Shown: positions 25,228-33,900 of the stretch, in pieces
How the letters are laid out: each line of letters begins with the position of its first letter
How positions within the stretch are numbered: position 1 is the stretch's first letter
Assembly (NCBI RefSeq): GCF_049943955.1
Contig: NZ_JBNFTW010000008.1
Coordinates: forward strand, 62,001-126,000
From: Desulfosporosinus sp049943955
GTDB lineage: Bacteria > Bacillota > Desulfitobacteriia > Desulfitobacteriales > Desulfitobacteriaceae
Direction: 5' to 3'
DNA: 64,000 nucleotides
Position numbers and translations under genes: made by a program
The notes under the pieces: model-generated
The model's input: the letters and a program-made list of their open reading frames with translations, nothing else
Told to the model about the DNA's origin: nothing
Database searches by the model: none

Positions 25228-25587
25228 CTATATATCAGCCAACCCTAGACTAATCTCAATAGCTTGATCCACCCTAAGCATCACTTCTTCATCGAGAACT
25301 GTCACTTTCTCCTTCAGGCGACTTTTATCGATGGTTCGAATTTGTTCGGTAAGAATGACGGAGTCTCGCTCTAAACCACTGCGCCGAGCTCTTACTTCAA
25401 CATGTGTAGGTAACTTTGCCTTTGCTATTTGTGATGTGATCGCGGCAATTATTGTGGTCGGGCTGAATTGATTCCCTATGTCGTTTTGAATCACGAGGAC
25501 CGGACGAGTTCCTCCCTGTTCAGAGCCGACAACGGGGTTAAGTTCTGCGTAATAAATTTCCCCGCGCTTTATGATCATCTCCGACAC
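25228..25587 (-). CDS. ndoA: MazF/PemK-family mRNA interferase EndoA (toxin)
   Basis: A 119-residue ribosome-independent endoribonuclease toxin. It begins IIKRGEIYYAELNPVVGSEQGGTRPVLVIQND, containing the catalytic Arg region, followed by TTIIAAITSQ and VILTEQIRTIDK, as in Bacillus EndoA. It overlaps the antitoxin gene by 13 bp, giving the usual antitoxin-first coupled arrangement. In Bacillus the pair follows alr; here alr lies 12 kb away, so the ancestral cluster has been split. Confidence 0.94.
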   Translation of the reverse strand: MSEMIIKRGEIYYAELNPVVGSEQGGTRPVLVIQNDIGNQFSPTTIIAAITSQIAKAKLPTHVEVRARRSGLERDSVILTEQIRTIDKSRLKEKVTVLDEEVMLRVDQAIEISLGLADI

Positions 25588-25853
25588 TCCACCATCGATT
25601 CTTCATAGTACTCTAACACTTCTTGTTCCGTTGAGAACAGTTCTCTTGCTATCGACAGATTCAACTGCGCCATTTCGATATAACCTTTGCGCATTTGTTC
25701 CTGAATTCCTTTTTTTCGACGTTCATGAAGAATGCTGTTGAGTGCTTCTCGGATAAATTCACTGCGATTACGTTTCTCCACTGTGACGATTCCGTCCACT
25801 TCTGCGAGCAAACTCTCCGGCAAACTGATCATAATCCGCTTACTCTCTGCCAC
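25575..25853 (-). CDS. ndoAI: EndoAI antitoxin, ribbon-helix-helix
   Basis: A 92-residue antitoxin whose start I place at the GTG at 25853. GGGGGT lies 6 nt upstream, and a strong promoter (25892-25921) would start transcription at about 25885, too close to the alternative ATG at 25880. The protein has an RHH DNA-binding segment (RIMISLPESLLAEVDGIV, RNRSEFIREALNSIL) and a charged C-terminal part that should bind and block EndoA. Antitoxins of this class also repress their own operon. Confidence 0.9.
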   Translation of the reverse strand: MAESKRIMISLPESLLAEVDGIVTVEKRNRSEFIREALNSILHERRKKGIQEQMRKGYIEMAQLNLSIARELFSTEQEVLEYYEESMVECRR

Positions 25854-25891
25854 ATTAGCACCCCCAAGTCTTTTAGCCAAAGCTATACTCT

Positions 25892-25921
25892 ATTATAGAC
25901 AATAATACAAAAAAGTGTCAA
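25892..25921 (-). promoter_or_regulatory. Sigma-A promoter of ndoAI-ndoA
   Basis: On the minus strand, a perfect -35 TTGACA (25921-25916), an 18-bp spacer and a perfect -10 TATAAT (25897-25892). Its position sets the transcript start near 25885 and supports the GTG start for the antitoxin. Confidence 0.8.
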
Positions 25922-26101
25922 CGAACTTGATGAGTAATTAAGCTAAATCACCGCGAAAATAGCATCATTTTGGCATGTAAATTATGGTAAACCATGACAT
26001 TAAGCAATTTTTGCTAATAAATCATTGAATCTATAGATAGTATACCAGTATAGCAAGCTTGATATACTCATTTTTGTTCAAAATCGATGATCTGCCGAAA
26101 T

Positions 26102-26884
26102 CTATGCTTGCTTCAAAAGTTTATTAACCATTGTTTTATGGGCAAGGGTTTCCAAATAATCATCAAGTTCTGTCAAGCAACTGTCAAAACCTCGTCTAAT
26201 CAGGGCAAGCTGCAGTAAAAGATCCGTAAGATGTGGATTCTTCGGCAAGAGAGGGCCGTGCAGATAGGTACCGAAAACATTACGGTATCGAACCCCTTCC
26301 GTCCCATCCTGGTCATTGTTGCCGTGGCCCACCGAAACTTTTCCCAATGGGCTAACCCCTTTGCCAAGATACGTTTTGCCTGAGTGGTTTTCAAAACCGA
26401 CTAATGTCCTCAATTTAAGCTCAGAATTATTCCGGACAAAATTGTCCTCTGGGTCAATTTCCAAAGTGGTTGGGGGTAATTCAGCAACAACATTTCCGAT
26501 TAAACGTTTAGTACCGGCAATTGTCCAAAGATCAAGTATTCCTAATCCGGGAATTTTCTCTCCACTGGCCATTTGATAATAGTTCCCCAGCATTTGATAT
26601 CCGCCGCAAATACCTAAAACTACCAGGCCATGTTCAATTGCTTGGCGAAGGTCATTTTCTCTGCGCATTAAATCCTGCACAAGTATACCTTGTTCCCGGT
26701 CTGAGCCCCCTCCGAGAAAAAGAATATCCATCCCCGTAAAATCAAGGCTTTCTCCTAAGGAAACTTTTTGGATTTCGGGTTCAATCCCTCGCCAACGACA
26801 GCGTGCAGCTAAGGCTAAAATATTACCTCGGTCTCCATAAAGATCGAGCAAATCCGGATAAAGATGACAAATCGTTAGCTTCAT
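26102..26884 (-). CDS. gatD: Lipid II isoglutaminyl synthase, glutaminase subunit GatD
   Basis: A 260-residue class I glutamine amidotransferase of the CobB/CobQ-like type. It releases ammonia from glutamine so that MurT can amidate the alpha-carboxyl of D-Glu in lipid II. The nucleophile is in VVLGICGGYQMLG (Cys), the catalytic His in GTYLHGPLL, and ILFLGGGSDREQ forms the oxyanion region. The start overlaps the murT stop by 4 nt, and the pair is the standard MurT-GatD operon of Gram-positive bacteria. Confidence 0.94.
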   Translation of the reverse strand: MKLTICHLYPDLLDLYGDRGNILALAARCRWRGIEPEIQKVSLGESLDFTGMDILFLGGGSDREQGILVQDLMRRENDLRQAIEHGLVVLGICGGYQMLGNYYQMASGEKIPGLGILDLWTIAGTKRLIGNVVAELPPTTLEIDPEDNFVRNNSELKLRTLVGFENHSGKTYLGKGVSPLGKVSVGHGNNDQDGTEGVRYRNVFGTYLHGPLLPKNPHLTDLLLQLALIRRGFDSCLTELDDYLETLAHKTMVNKLLKQA

Positions 26885-28287
26885 GTTCTAGCCCCCTCCT
26901 TCCGGGTTCTGTCCTCAATTACTGTCAAGCCTGCTTTCTGCTGTTGTTCGGCCAATAATTCACGCAGAGTAAAAAGCAAGGTGTATGTAGGCAATATGAA
27001 AACTGCCTCATCTCCCTGACGGCCTTGCTGCAGGGAATTGACAGCCGCAGGTAAGGAATGTTCAATTACAAGTTTCTCTTCAGGAATTCCCGCATATTTA
27101 AGCCGCAGGGCCATATCCTCTGCGCGAAGTCCGCTGCAAATTATATGTTGTATCCGTTCCTCCCGCGTTCCTAATCGTTCAAAGTCAACATCCCAAAGCC
27201 AAGAGATATCCCGACCATCAGCTGCTAAATCATTAATTCCTATCATAATCCTTAATGGCTTGTCCGCACTAAGAATCGTTTGGATAACTTGGTTAAACCC
27301 TGTTGGATTCTTAACAAGAGTTAAGGTAACCTCTCCTCCAGTGAGGACGAAGCGTTCCATACGCCCGGCTTGAGGAATAAACTCTCGTAATCCTTTAGCA
27401 ATCAGACCATCCTCTATTCCAAGCTGGCGCGCTGCAGTTAGCGCGGCTAAAGCATTATAGAGATTATAATAACCTTGCAAGGAGGTAGAAAAGGCAACGG
27501 CATCCACCTGAAAGTTTAGCAGATCGTCCTCGGCTAAGACATTCTGCGCTAAAACATGTGGCTCGGGGCGATGAAATCCGCACCCTTGGCAGTGATAGAT
27601 ACCCAACTGCCCATAATGAAAGAGGGAATATTTAAGTTCAATACCACACGCAGGACAAAACTTAGCTTCCCTGGTTTCATGACTCTCAAGACAACTATCA
27701 GGTGTTGATTCAACACCATAAAAGCAGGTTCGCGCAGAACCCGATCCAAATTGAGCCACTAGTGGATCATCGGCATTAAGAATGAGTAGGGTTTCTGGAG
27801 ATAATGATTCCTTTACCAAATGCACAGTAGTATCTAATTCACCATATCGATCGAGCTGATCACGAAAGAAATTTGTCACAATTGCCAAACTGGGAGTTAC
27901 TTGTTCACAAAACTTAGGCACAGTGGCCTCATCAACCTCTAACAAAGCAAGCTTGGTTCTTGAGGAACCATTCCATTGAGTGTTCTGCAGCAAAGCGCCG
28001 GTAATACCTGTAACAAGGTTTGCTCCGGCTTGATTAAAGGCAAAAGATTTTCCCGCCTCGCGCAAAATACTTGCTAATAGATTAGCCGTAGTTGTTTTAC
28101 CGTTAGTACCGGTGACAATCACGATTCCTTCCGTATAGGAGGCGGATAAATGTTTCATAATCTCCGGGGCAATCTGCTGGGCGATTTTCCCTGGTAATGT
28201 TGTTCCCTTTTTTCCGCTGATTTGCAAACCTATTGTGATGAGTTTACCTACCCACAAGGCAACCCAAAAACGCCATGTCCGTTTCAT
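26881..28287 (-). CDS. murT: Lipid II isoglutaminyl synthase, Mur-ligase subunit MurT
   Basis: I choose the start at 28287 (MKRTWRFWVALW, 468 residues), 8 nt after AAAGGAG; the frame is open 20 codons further. It has a Mur ligase central domain (VIVTGTNGKTTTANLLASI P-loop), the MurT-specific zinc ribbon (FCPACGIELK and YHCQGCGFHR, four Cys), and a C-terminal MurT domain. With GatD it converts D-iso-glutamate to D-iso-glutamine in peptidoglycan precursors. The N-terminus has a membrane-leaning helix. A degenerate dispersed repeat lies upstream. Confidence 0.95.
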   Translation of the reverse strand: MKRTWRFWVALWVGKLITIGLQISGKKGTTLPGKIAQQIAPEIMKHLSASYTEGIVIVTGTNGKTTTANLLASILREAGKSFAFNQAGANLVTGITGALLQNTQWNGSSRTKLALLEVDEATVPKFCEQVTPSLAIVTNFFRDQLDRYGELDTTVHLVKESLSPETLLILNADDPLVAQFGSGSARTCFYGVESTPDSCLESHETREAKFCPACGIELKYSLFHYGQLGIYHCQGCGFHRPEPHVLAQNVLAEDDLLNFQVDAVAFSTSLQGYYNLYNALAALTAARQLGIEDGLIAKGLREFIPQAGRMERFVLTGGEVTLTLVKNPTGFNQVIQTILSADKPLRIMIGINDLAADGRDISWLWDVDFERLGTREERIQHIICSGLRAEDMALRLKYAGIPEEKLVIEHSLPAAVNSLQQGRQGDEAVFILPTYTLLFTLRELLAEQQQKAGLTVIEDRTRKEGART

Positions 28288-28370
28288 AGTTACTCCTTTA
28301 ATTGTTGTCCTATTCATTTTAGCACGCTTATTTGTATTATCAACCAAAATGATATCCCGGCAAACATTTT

Positions 28371-28425
28371 CAGTGAACTCATTCAGAAGAAGCTAAACAT
28401 AAGGGCTTCGCAATAAAGAACGTAT
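28371..28425 (+). repeat. Dispersed intergenic repeat, degenerate copy E
   Basis: Only the 5' module is recognisable (AGTGAACTCATTCAGAAGAAGCTAAACATAAGGGCTTCG). The inner palindrome and terminal hairpin are lost or too diverged. It lies upstream of murT. The surrounding gap 28288-28754 also holds a terminator (28516-28555) and a three-unit tandem repeat (28628-28675). Confidence 0.5.
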
Positions 28426-28515
28426 ACAGCCTAAAGTCATACTCTCTGCTCAGGAAAATGAATTTTCCATAGATCAGTGATGCCGCTTAACGATAGAGGT
28501 CCGATAGTGTAAAAA

Positions 28516-28555
28516 GGGAATTGCAACAAACAAAAATGAGTTTGTTACAATTCCC
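28516..28555 (-). terminator. Intrinsic terminator
   Basis: On the minus strand GGGAATTGTAACAAAC pairs with GTTTGTTGCAATTCCC (16-bp arms, one mismatch) and is followed by TTTTTAC. It should end the transcript of the small membrane protein gene at 28755. Confidence 0.8.
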
Positions 28556-28627
28556 TCGTTGCTCAACAAACAATATAATTATAATATAACTACGATTACT
28601 ATGCAGCCAGCTTTTAGGCTTTATGTA

Positions 28628-28675
28628 TTTATAGTTCTATGTGTTTATAGTTCTATGTGTTTATAGTTCTATGTG
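28628..28675. repeat. Tandem repeat, three 16-bp units
   Basis: The unit TTTATAGTTCTATGTG occurs three times in exact succession (28628-28643, 28644-28659, 28660-28675), with related ATGTGTTATGTAT-like sequence on the 3' side. It is non-coding, AT-rich and of unknown role. Confidence 0.9.
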
Positions 28676-28754
28676 TTTTGTGATTATGTGTTATGTATCA
28701 ATATATTATTGCGTATTTTGTATTTCCTTTGAACTTTAAATATCTTTTAGCAAC

Positions 28755-29012
28755 TTAAAACGCTTTAAAACCATTAATACTCTGATTTACTAACATATCT
28801 AACAATGGGCCCAAAACGAAACTGAGAAACAAGCGAAATCCTTCAGCAAGCACCAAAGTCACGCCAAATCTTAAGAGGATTCTCCTGAACCGGGACGTCG
28901 AACGGCGTAAGATTCCGTCATAATCCAGGACTCCAGCAGCACCCCAACCAAGTATCAGGCAAAGCATGAAAAAAACATAACTCATCCAAGTTGTCAGATC
29001 CAAAGAGGCCAT
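28755..29012 (-). CDS. Small two-helix membrane protein, unknown function
   Basis: Start chosen at 29012 (MASLDLTTWMSY, 85 residues) with GGGGGAG 6 nt upstream. There are two hydrophobic segments (YVFFMLCLILGWGAAGVL, and FGVTLVLAEGFRLFLSFVLG) joined by a basic loop (GILRRSTSRFRRILLR). I do not recognise the family. A good SD, a terminator downstream and normal codon use support a real gene. Both neighbours on the minus strand are separate units (remnant at 29134, murT beyond the terminator). Confidence 0.65.
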   Translation of the reverse strand: MASLDLTTWMSYVFFMLCLILGWGAAGVLDYDGILRRSTSRFRRILLRFGVTLVLAEGFRLFLSFVLGPLLDMLVNQSINGFKAF

Positions 29013-29133
29013 GACACTCCCCCCTTGCCAGAACATATGTGTCAGCTAAGAGTTTTATACCGGTAAAAACCTTATTTAAGGCTGTATACCCAACAATTCT
29101 CCCTCCCTTAAATGGCTTTGGGATAATTCTTAA

Positions 29134-29217
29134 CTAAATCAATTTTGTATCGGCGCTGCGAGCCCCTTCAACAGTTCCGATAGCCGCCGCCGAATTTCCC
29201 ACAAGAACATAATTCAT
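29134..29217 (-). pseudogene. Remnant of an NADH-dependent flavoprotein oxidoreductase (N-terminus only)
   Basis: A strong SD (AGGAGG) precedes an ATG and 27 codons reading MNYVLVGNSAAAIGTVEGAR and then SADTKLI before a stop. This matches the first strand-loop-helix FAD-binding segment (G-x-S-A-A-A) with which NADH:rubredoxin/ferredoxin-type oxidoreductases of clostridia begin. Nothing of the remaining roughly 380 residues follows. I read it as the end of a deleted gene whose start signals survive. The rest of 29037-29449 holds only the gltD terminator. Confidence 0.6.
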
Positions 29218-29349
29218 TCACCGTTACCTCCTCTTTCCCCTCAAAGACTCATAAGTAAGATAAGAACCTTGTAAACCCTAATCTTCTATTTCTATTATTC
29301 AAGGTGATGATTTATGAATTTATGAATTTATGAATCAATAATAAAAAAT

Positions 29350-29382
29350 AAAAAACCCCAAACTAATTTTCAGTCTGGGGGA
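29350..29382 (-). terminator. Intrinsic terminator of gltB-gltD
   Basis: On the minus strand CCCCAGACT pairs with AGTTTGGGG and is followed by a run of six T. It lies 68 bp beyond the gltD stop. Confidence 0.88.
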
Positions 29383-29449
29383 AAATGTTATTGAACAATT
29401 AATAGTCCGCGGCCATACGGATGTTTGTTGGTAAGTGCATAAAAATTTT

Positions 29450-30931
29450 CTATATGACGCTTTTGCCCATGAGATATTTATCAACTTCTCGAGCAGCAAG
29501 CTTACCTTCCTGGATTGCCCAAACAATGAGACTCTGACCTCTTCTCATATCACCTGCGGTAAAGACCTTCTCTACATTCGTCTCAAAAACCTCGTAATCC
29601 GCTTTCACATTACTCCTGGAATCCCTCTCCAGTTTTAGTTCGGCGGGAATGGTATCTTCCGGACCCAAAAAGCCCATAGCCAGAAGTACGATGTCAGCTT
29701 TCCACACTTTCTCACTGCCTGGCACTTCCTGAGGCACCATTCTTCCAGAATCATTCTTAACCCAGGTGATCTCTACAGTATGAACCTCTTTGACTTCTCC
29801 ATTCTCATTCCCAACAATTTTTTTAGTCGAAATGAGATAATTTCTAGGGTCCTTTCCATAGAGATTTATGGCCTCTTCCTGACCGTAATCAACTTTAAGC
29901 TTAAGCGGCCATTCCGGCCATGGATTTGATGCTTCTCTGCGTTTTTCAGGAGGTTCAGGCATAATTTCGAATTGCTGAACGCTCTTGCAGCCGTGTCGCA
30001 GGGAGGTGGCCACACAGTCGGTCCCTGTATCCCCTCCGCCAATGATAATAACATCCTTGTCTTTAGCGTTTATATAGCTGCCGTCTTGGAGCTTGGAATC
30101 AAGAAGACTCTTGGTATTTGCTTTCAGGAAATCTACCGCATAGTAAACTCCCCTTAAATCATTGCCCTCAACATTAAGTCCCCTTGCTTTGGTAGCCCCA
30201 GCACAGAGTACAACCGCATCATATTGGTTCACGAGTTCCTGAGCAGGGATATCTTTGCCTATCTCAGTATTCAACACAAATTGAATTCCCGAAGCCTTCA
30301 TCAACTCAAGACGCCGTTCCACGACCCGTTTATCAAGCTTCATGTTGGGAATGCCATACATCATCAGTCCGCCGGCCCTGTCGTTCCTTTCATAGACGGT
30401 TACATCATGTCCAACAGCATTTAAATAATAGGCTGCCGACATTCCTGACGGCCCAGAGCCGACAATGGCAATCTTCTTTCCTGTCTTTTTAGCGTTTTTA
30501 GGGCGAACCCATCCTTCTGCGAAAGCCCTTTCAATAATTTCATACTCAATACTATTAACGGTCACAGGTTCCAGGATATAGCCTTCTGTGCAAGCGCCTT
30601 CACAAGGTGCCGGGCAGACTCTTGAAGTGAATTCCGGGAAAGGGCTGGTGCGCGTCAGTCTTTTATAGGCCTCTTCCCATTGACCTTTATAAACCAGCTC
30701 ATTCCACTCAGGAATAAGATTATGCAAAGGGCACCCTGAAGCCATTCCGTTGAGCAGAACTCCGCCCTGACAGAAAGGGACTCCGCAATTCATACATCTC
30801 GCTCCCTGAGTTTTAATAACCTCAGAGTCCTGATGAAGCCGCATTTCCTCCCAGTCTTTAATTCTGTCTTCAGGAGAACGTTTTTTTGGATTTATTCTTT
30901 CATACTCTAAAAACCCAGTCGCTTTTCCCAT
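29450..30931 (-). CDS. gltD: Glutamate synthase small subunit GltD
   Basis: Start taken at 30931 (MGKATGFLEYERI, 493 residues), preceded by AAGGTGGG; the frame extends 7 codons further. N-terminal Fe-S cysteines occur in CMNCGVPFCQGG and GCPLHNLIPEW, then CPAPCEGAC. A FAD-binding GSGPSGMSAAYYL and an NADPH-binding GGGDTGTDCVATSLRHG follow. It passes electrons from NAD(P)H to the large subunit for glutamate formation from 2-oxoglutarate and glutamine. It lies 29 bp after gltB in one operon. Confidence 0.96.
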   Translation of the reverse strand: MGKATGFLEYERINPKKRSPEDRIKDWEEMRLHQDSEVIKTQGARCMNCGVPFCQGGVLLNGMASGCPLHNLIPEWNELVYKGQWEEAYKRLTRTSPFPEFTSRVCPAPCEGACTEGYILEPVTVNSIEYEIIERAFAEGWVRPKNAKKTGKKIAIVGSGPSGMSAAYYLNAVGHDVTVYERNDRAGGLMMYGIPNMKLDKRVVERRLELMKASGIQFVLNTEIGKDIPAQELVNQYDAVVLCAGATKARGLNVEGNDLRGVYYAVDFLKANTKSLLDSKLQDGSYINAKDKDVIIIGGGDTGTDCVATSLRHGCKSVQQFEIMPEPPEKRREASNPWPEWPLKLKVDYGQEEAINLYGKDPRNYLISTKKIVGNENGEVKEVHTVEITWVKNDSGRMVPQEVPGSEKVWKADIVLLAMGFLGPEDTIPAELKLERDSRSNVKADYEVFETNVEKVFTAGDMRRGQSLIVWAIQEGKLAAREVDKYLMGKSVI

Positions 30932-30960
30932 TGTAAGTCCCACCTTAATCATATAGTCCT

Positions 30961-33900
30961 TTAATTTTTAAAATGCTCTTCGAACGCTGCCATCAAGGCT
31001 TCTTCACCGTTTAAGCCCGCCTTGTGAGCCTTATCAATGTTTTGAAGCATACGTTTGTAATCTTTAGGTATTACTTTGGTGAATCTCTGAGCATAACCTG
31101 TCCAATCCAGAAGAATCTTCTTGCCTAAGGGGCTGCCGGTGTACTCAACATGTTTTTCAATCATTCTCTTGATTTCATTCATTTCTTCCTCAGATTCGAT
31201 CGTTTCCAGTAACACCATCGATTTATTACAGTATATTTCGTCAAAGTCCAGAATATAGGCTACCCCGCCGGACATCCCTGCCGCAAAGTTCCTTCCTGTT
31301 TTACCTAGGATAACGGCTTTACCGCCTGTCATATATTCACAGCCATGATCGCCTACTCCCTCAACAACTGCTTTAACCCCGCTGTTTCTTACACAGAATC
31401 TTTCCCCGGCGATCCCATTGATATAGGCTTCTCCCGAAGTAGCTCCATATAAGGCCACATTGCCGATCAGGATGTTTTCTTCAGGCTGAAAGTTTGACGC
31501 TTTGGGGGGGTAAACGATAATTTTACCGCCGGAAAGACCTTTGCCTAAATAGTCGTTGGCATCCCCTTCCAACTCTAAGGACATACCCTTAGGAATAAAG
31601 GCTCCAAAGCTTTGACCGGCCGAACCCACAAAGGTTAATTTGATTGTATCTTCCGGCAGCCCGTTTTCACCATATCTCTTGGAGATTTCACTTCCAACAA
31701 TGGTTCCAACAACCCTGTCAACATTATTGATCTTTAATTTAGCCCGAATCGGCTTCTGGTTTTCCAACGCAGGTTTGCACATTCTGAGGAGCTTTTTAAT
31801 ATCCAGCGATTTCTCCAGCATATGATTCTGCTTTTGCGTATTAAACCGACCAACATCAGCCCCGGCATAGGGTTGATAAAGAATTTGAGACAAATCAAGA
31901 TTAGCGGCTTTCCAATTTTTTATAATCTCTTTGGTCTTTAGTCTGTCCGTGCGTCCGACCATTTCGTCAACAGTCCTAAAGCCTAGTTTCGCCATAATTT
32001 CACGCATTTCTTGAGCAACAAAACGCATAAAGTTTTCAACGTATTCTGGCTTACCGTTAAAGTTTTTCCTTAATGTTTTATCCTGAGTTGCGATTCCGAC
32101 GGGACAGGTGTTAAGATTGCACACTCTCATCATGACACATCCGATAGCGATAAGAGGTGTCGTCGAAAATCCATATTCTTCGGCCCCAAGCATAGCCGCG
32201 ATCACAACATCCCTGCCAGTAAGCAGCTTGCCGTCAGTTTCAACAACTACCCTGTCTCTCAGCTTATTGAGTACTAAGGTTTGATGAGTCTCAGCCAATC
32301 CCAGTTCCCAGGGAAGACCTGCATTTTTGATACTGGTTCTTGGGGAGGCTCCCGTCCCTCCATCATAACCGCTGATCAGAATGACGTCTGCTTTTCCTTT
32401 TGCCACCCCGGCAGCAATAGTTCCAACGCCAACTTCCGAAACTAGCTTGACACTAATTCGTGCCTCTTTGTTGGCATTCTTCAAATCATGGATCAGCTCA
32501 GCCAAATCTTCGATAGAATAAATATCATGATGGGGGGGCGGTGAAATAAGATCAACACCCGGCGTAGAATGTCTGACTTTGGCTATCTCCGGATAAACCT
32601 TGCGTCCCGGAAGTTGGCCGCCTTCACCGGGTTTAGCTCCCTGAGCCATTTTTATTTGAATTTCTTTAGCATTAGCAAGATAGTTGCTGGTCACACCGAA
32701 ACGTCCTGAGGCAACCTGTTTGATAGCACTGTTCTTGGAGTCGCCATTAGGCAACATCGTAAACCGTTCGAGATCCTCTCCGCCCTCACCGGTGTTGCTT
32801 TTCCCGCCCAGCCTATTCATGGCAATGGCTAAACATTCGTGTGCTTCTTTACTGATAGAACCGTAGGACATCGCCCCGGTCTTAAACCTTTTGACAATGG
32901 AATCAACAGATTCTACTTCTTCAACAGGAATTGTATCTCCAGAATTCACTTTAAAGTCAAGGAGATTTCTTAAGGTATAAATTCCCTCTTCAGTAATCTT
33001 TTTCGAGAAATCCTTATAAAGAGGGTAGTTCCCTTCCCGGCATGCTTTCTGAAGCGTATAGATTGTTTCCGGGTTGTAAAGATGGATTTCTCCATCATCC
33101 TTACACTGAAAGTACCCGCCAACTTCAAGAGTATCCGTGTAAGGGGAGTTTTCAAGATAAGCACTTTCATGCCGCATCTGATTTTCTAAAGCAATTTCTT
33201 CCAAACCAATTCCTTCAATTCTTGAAGGAGTGGATGTGAAATACTTTTCGATAAGATCCTTTCTCAGACCCACTGCCTCAAAAATCTGAGCGCCGTGATA
33301 ACTTCGCATCGTAGAAATGCCCATCTTGGTGAGGACTTTGAGAATACCCTTGACAGAAGCCTTGATATAGTTCTTTTTAGCTTCTTCATAACTCAGTCCA
33401 TCCAATAAACCTCTCTCAGCAAGATCCTCAAGAGTCTCGTAGGCGAGATAGGGGTTAATGGCCGTAACACCATAGCCAATTAAAGTACAGAAATGATGAA
33501 CTTCCCTGGGTTCACCTGATTCAAGGACAATACCGATATTGGTCCTTATTTCTTTGCGAATCATATGATGGTGAAGTCCGGAGGACGCTAAAAGAGCAGG
33601 AATAGCAGCAAATTCTTTACTAACCCCTCGGTCAGAGAGAATAATAATATTAGCTCCTTCACTGATTGCTTGATCAGCTTTCCGGAAGACTTTATCCAAA
33701 GCCTTATCCATAGCTTTTGAGCCCTCGGAAACATTATATAATATTGAAATGGTTACTGCTTTTAACTTGTCATTATTAAGAGCCTTAATTGTATTTAACT
33801 GTTCATTGGTTAAGATGGGATGTTCCAAGGCCAGGCTGGCAGAGTTTCTTTGGTCCGGATCCAATAGGTTTCCTGTATCCCCAAGCAGAATACTGGCGGA

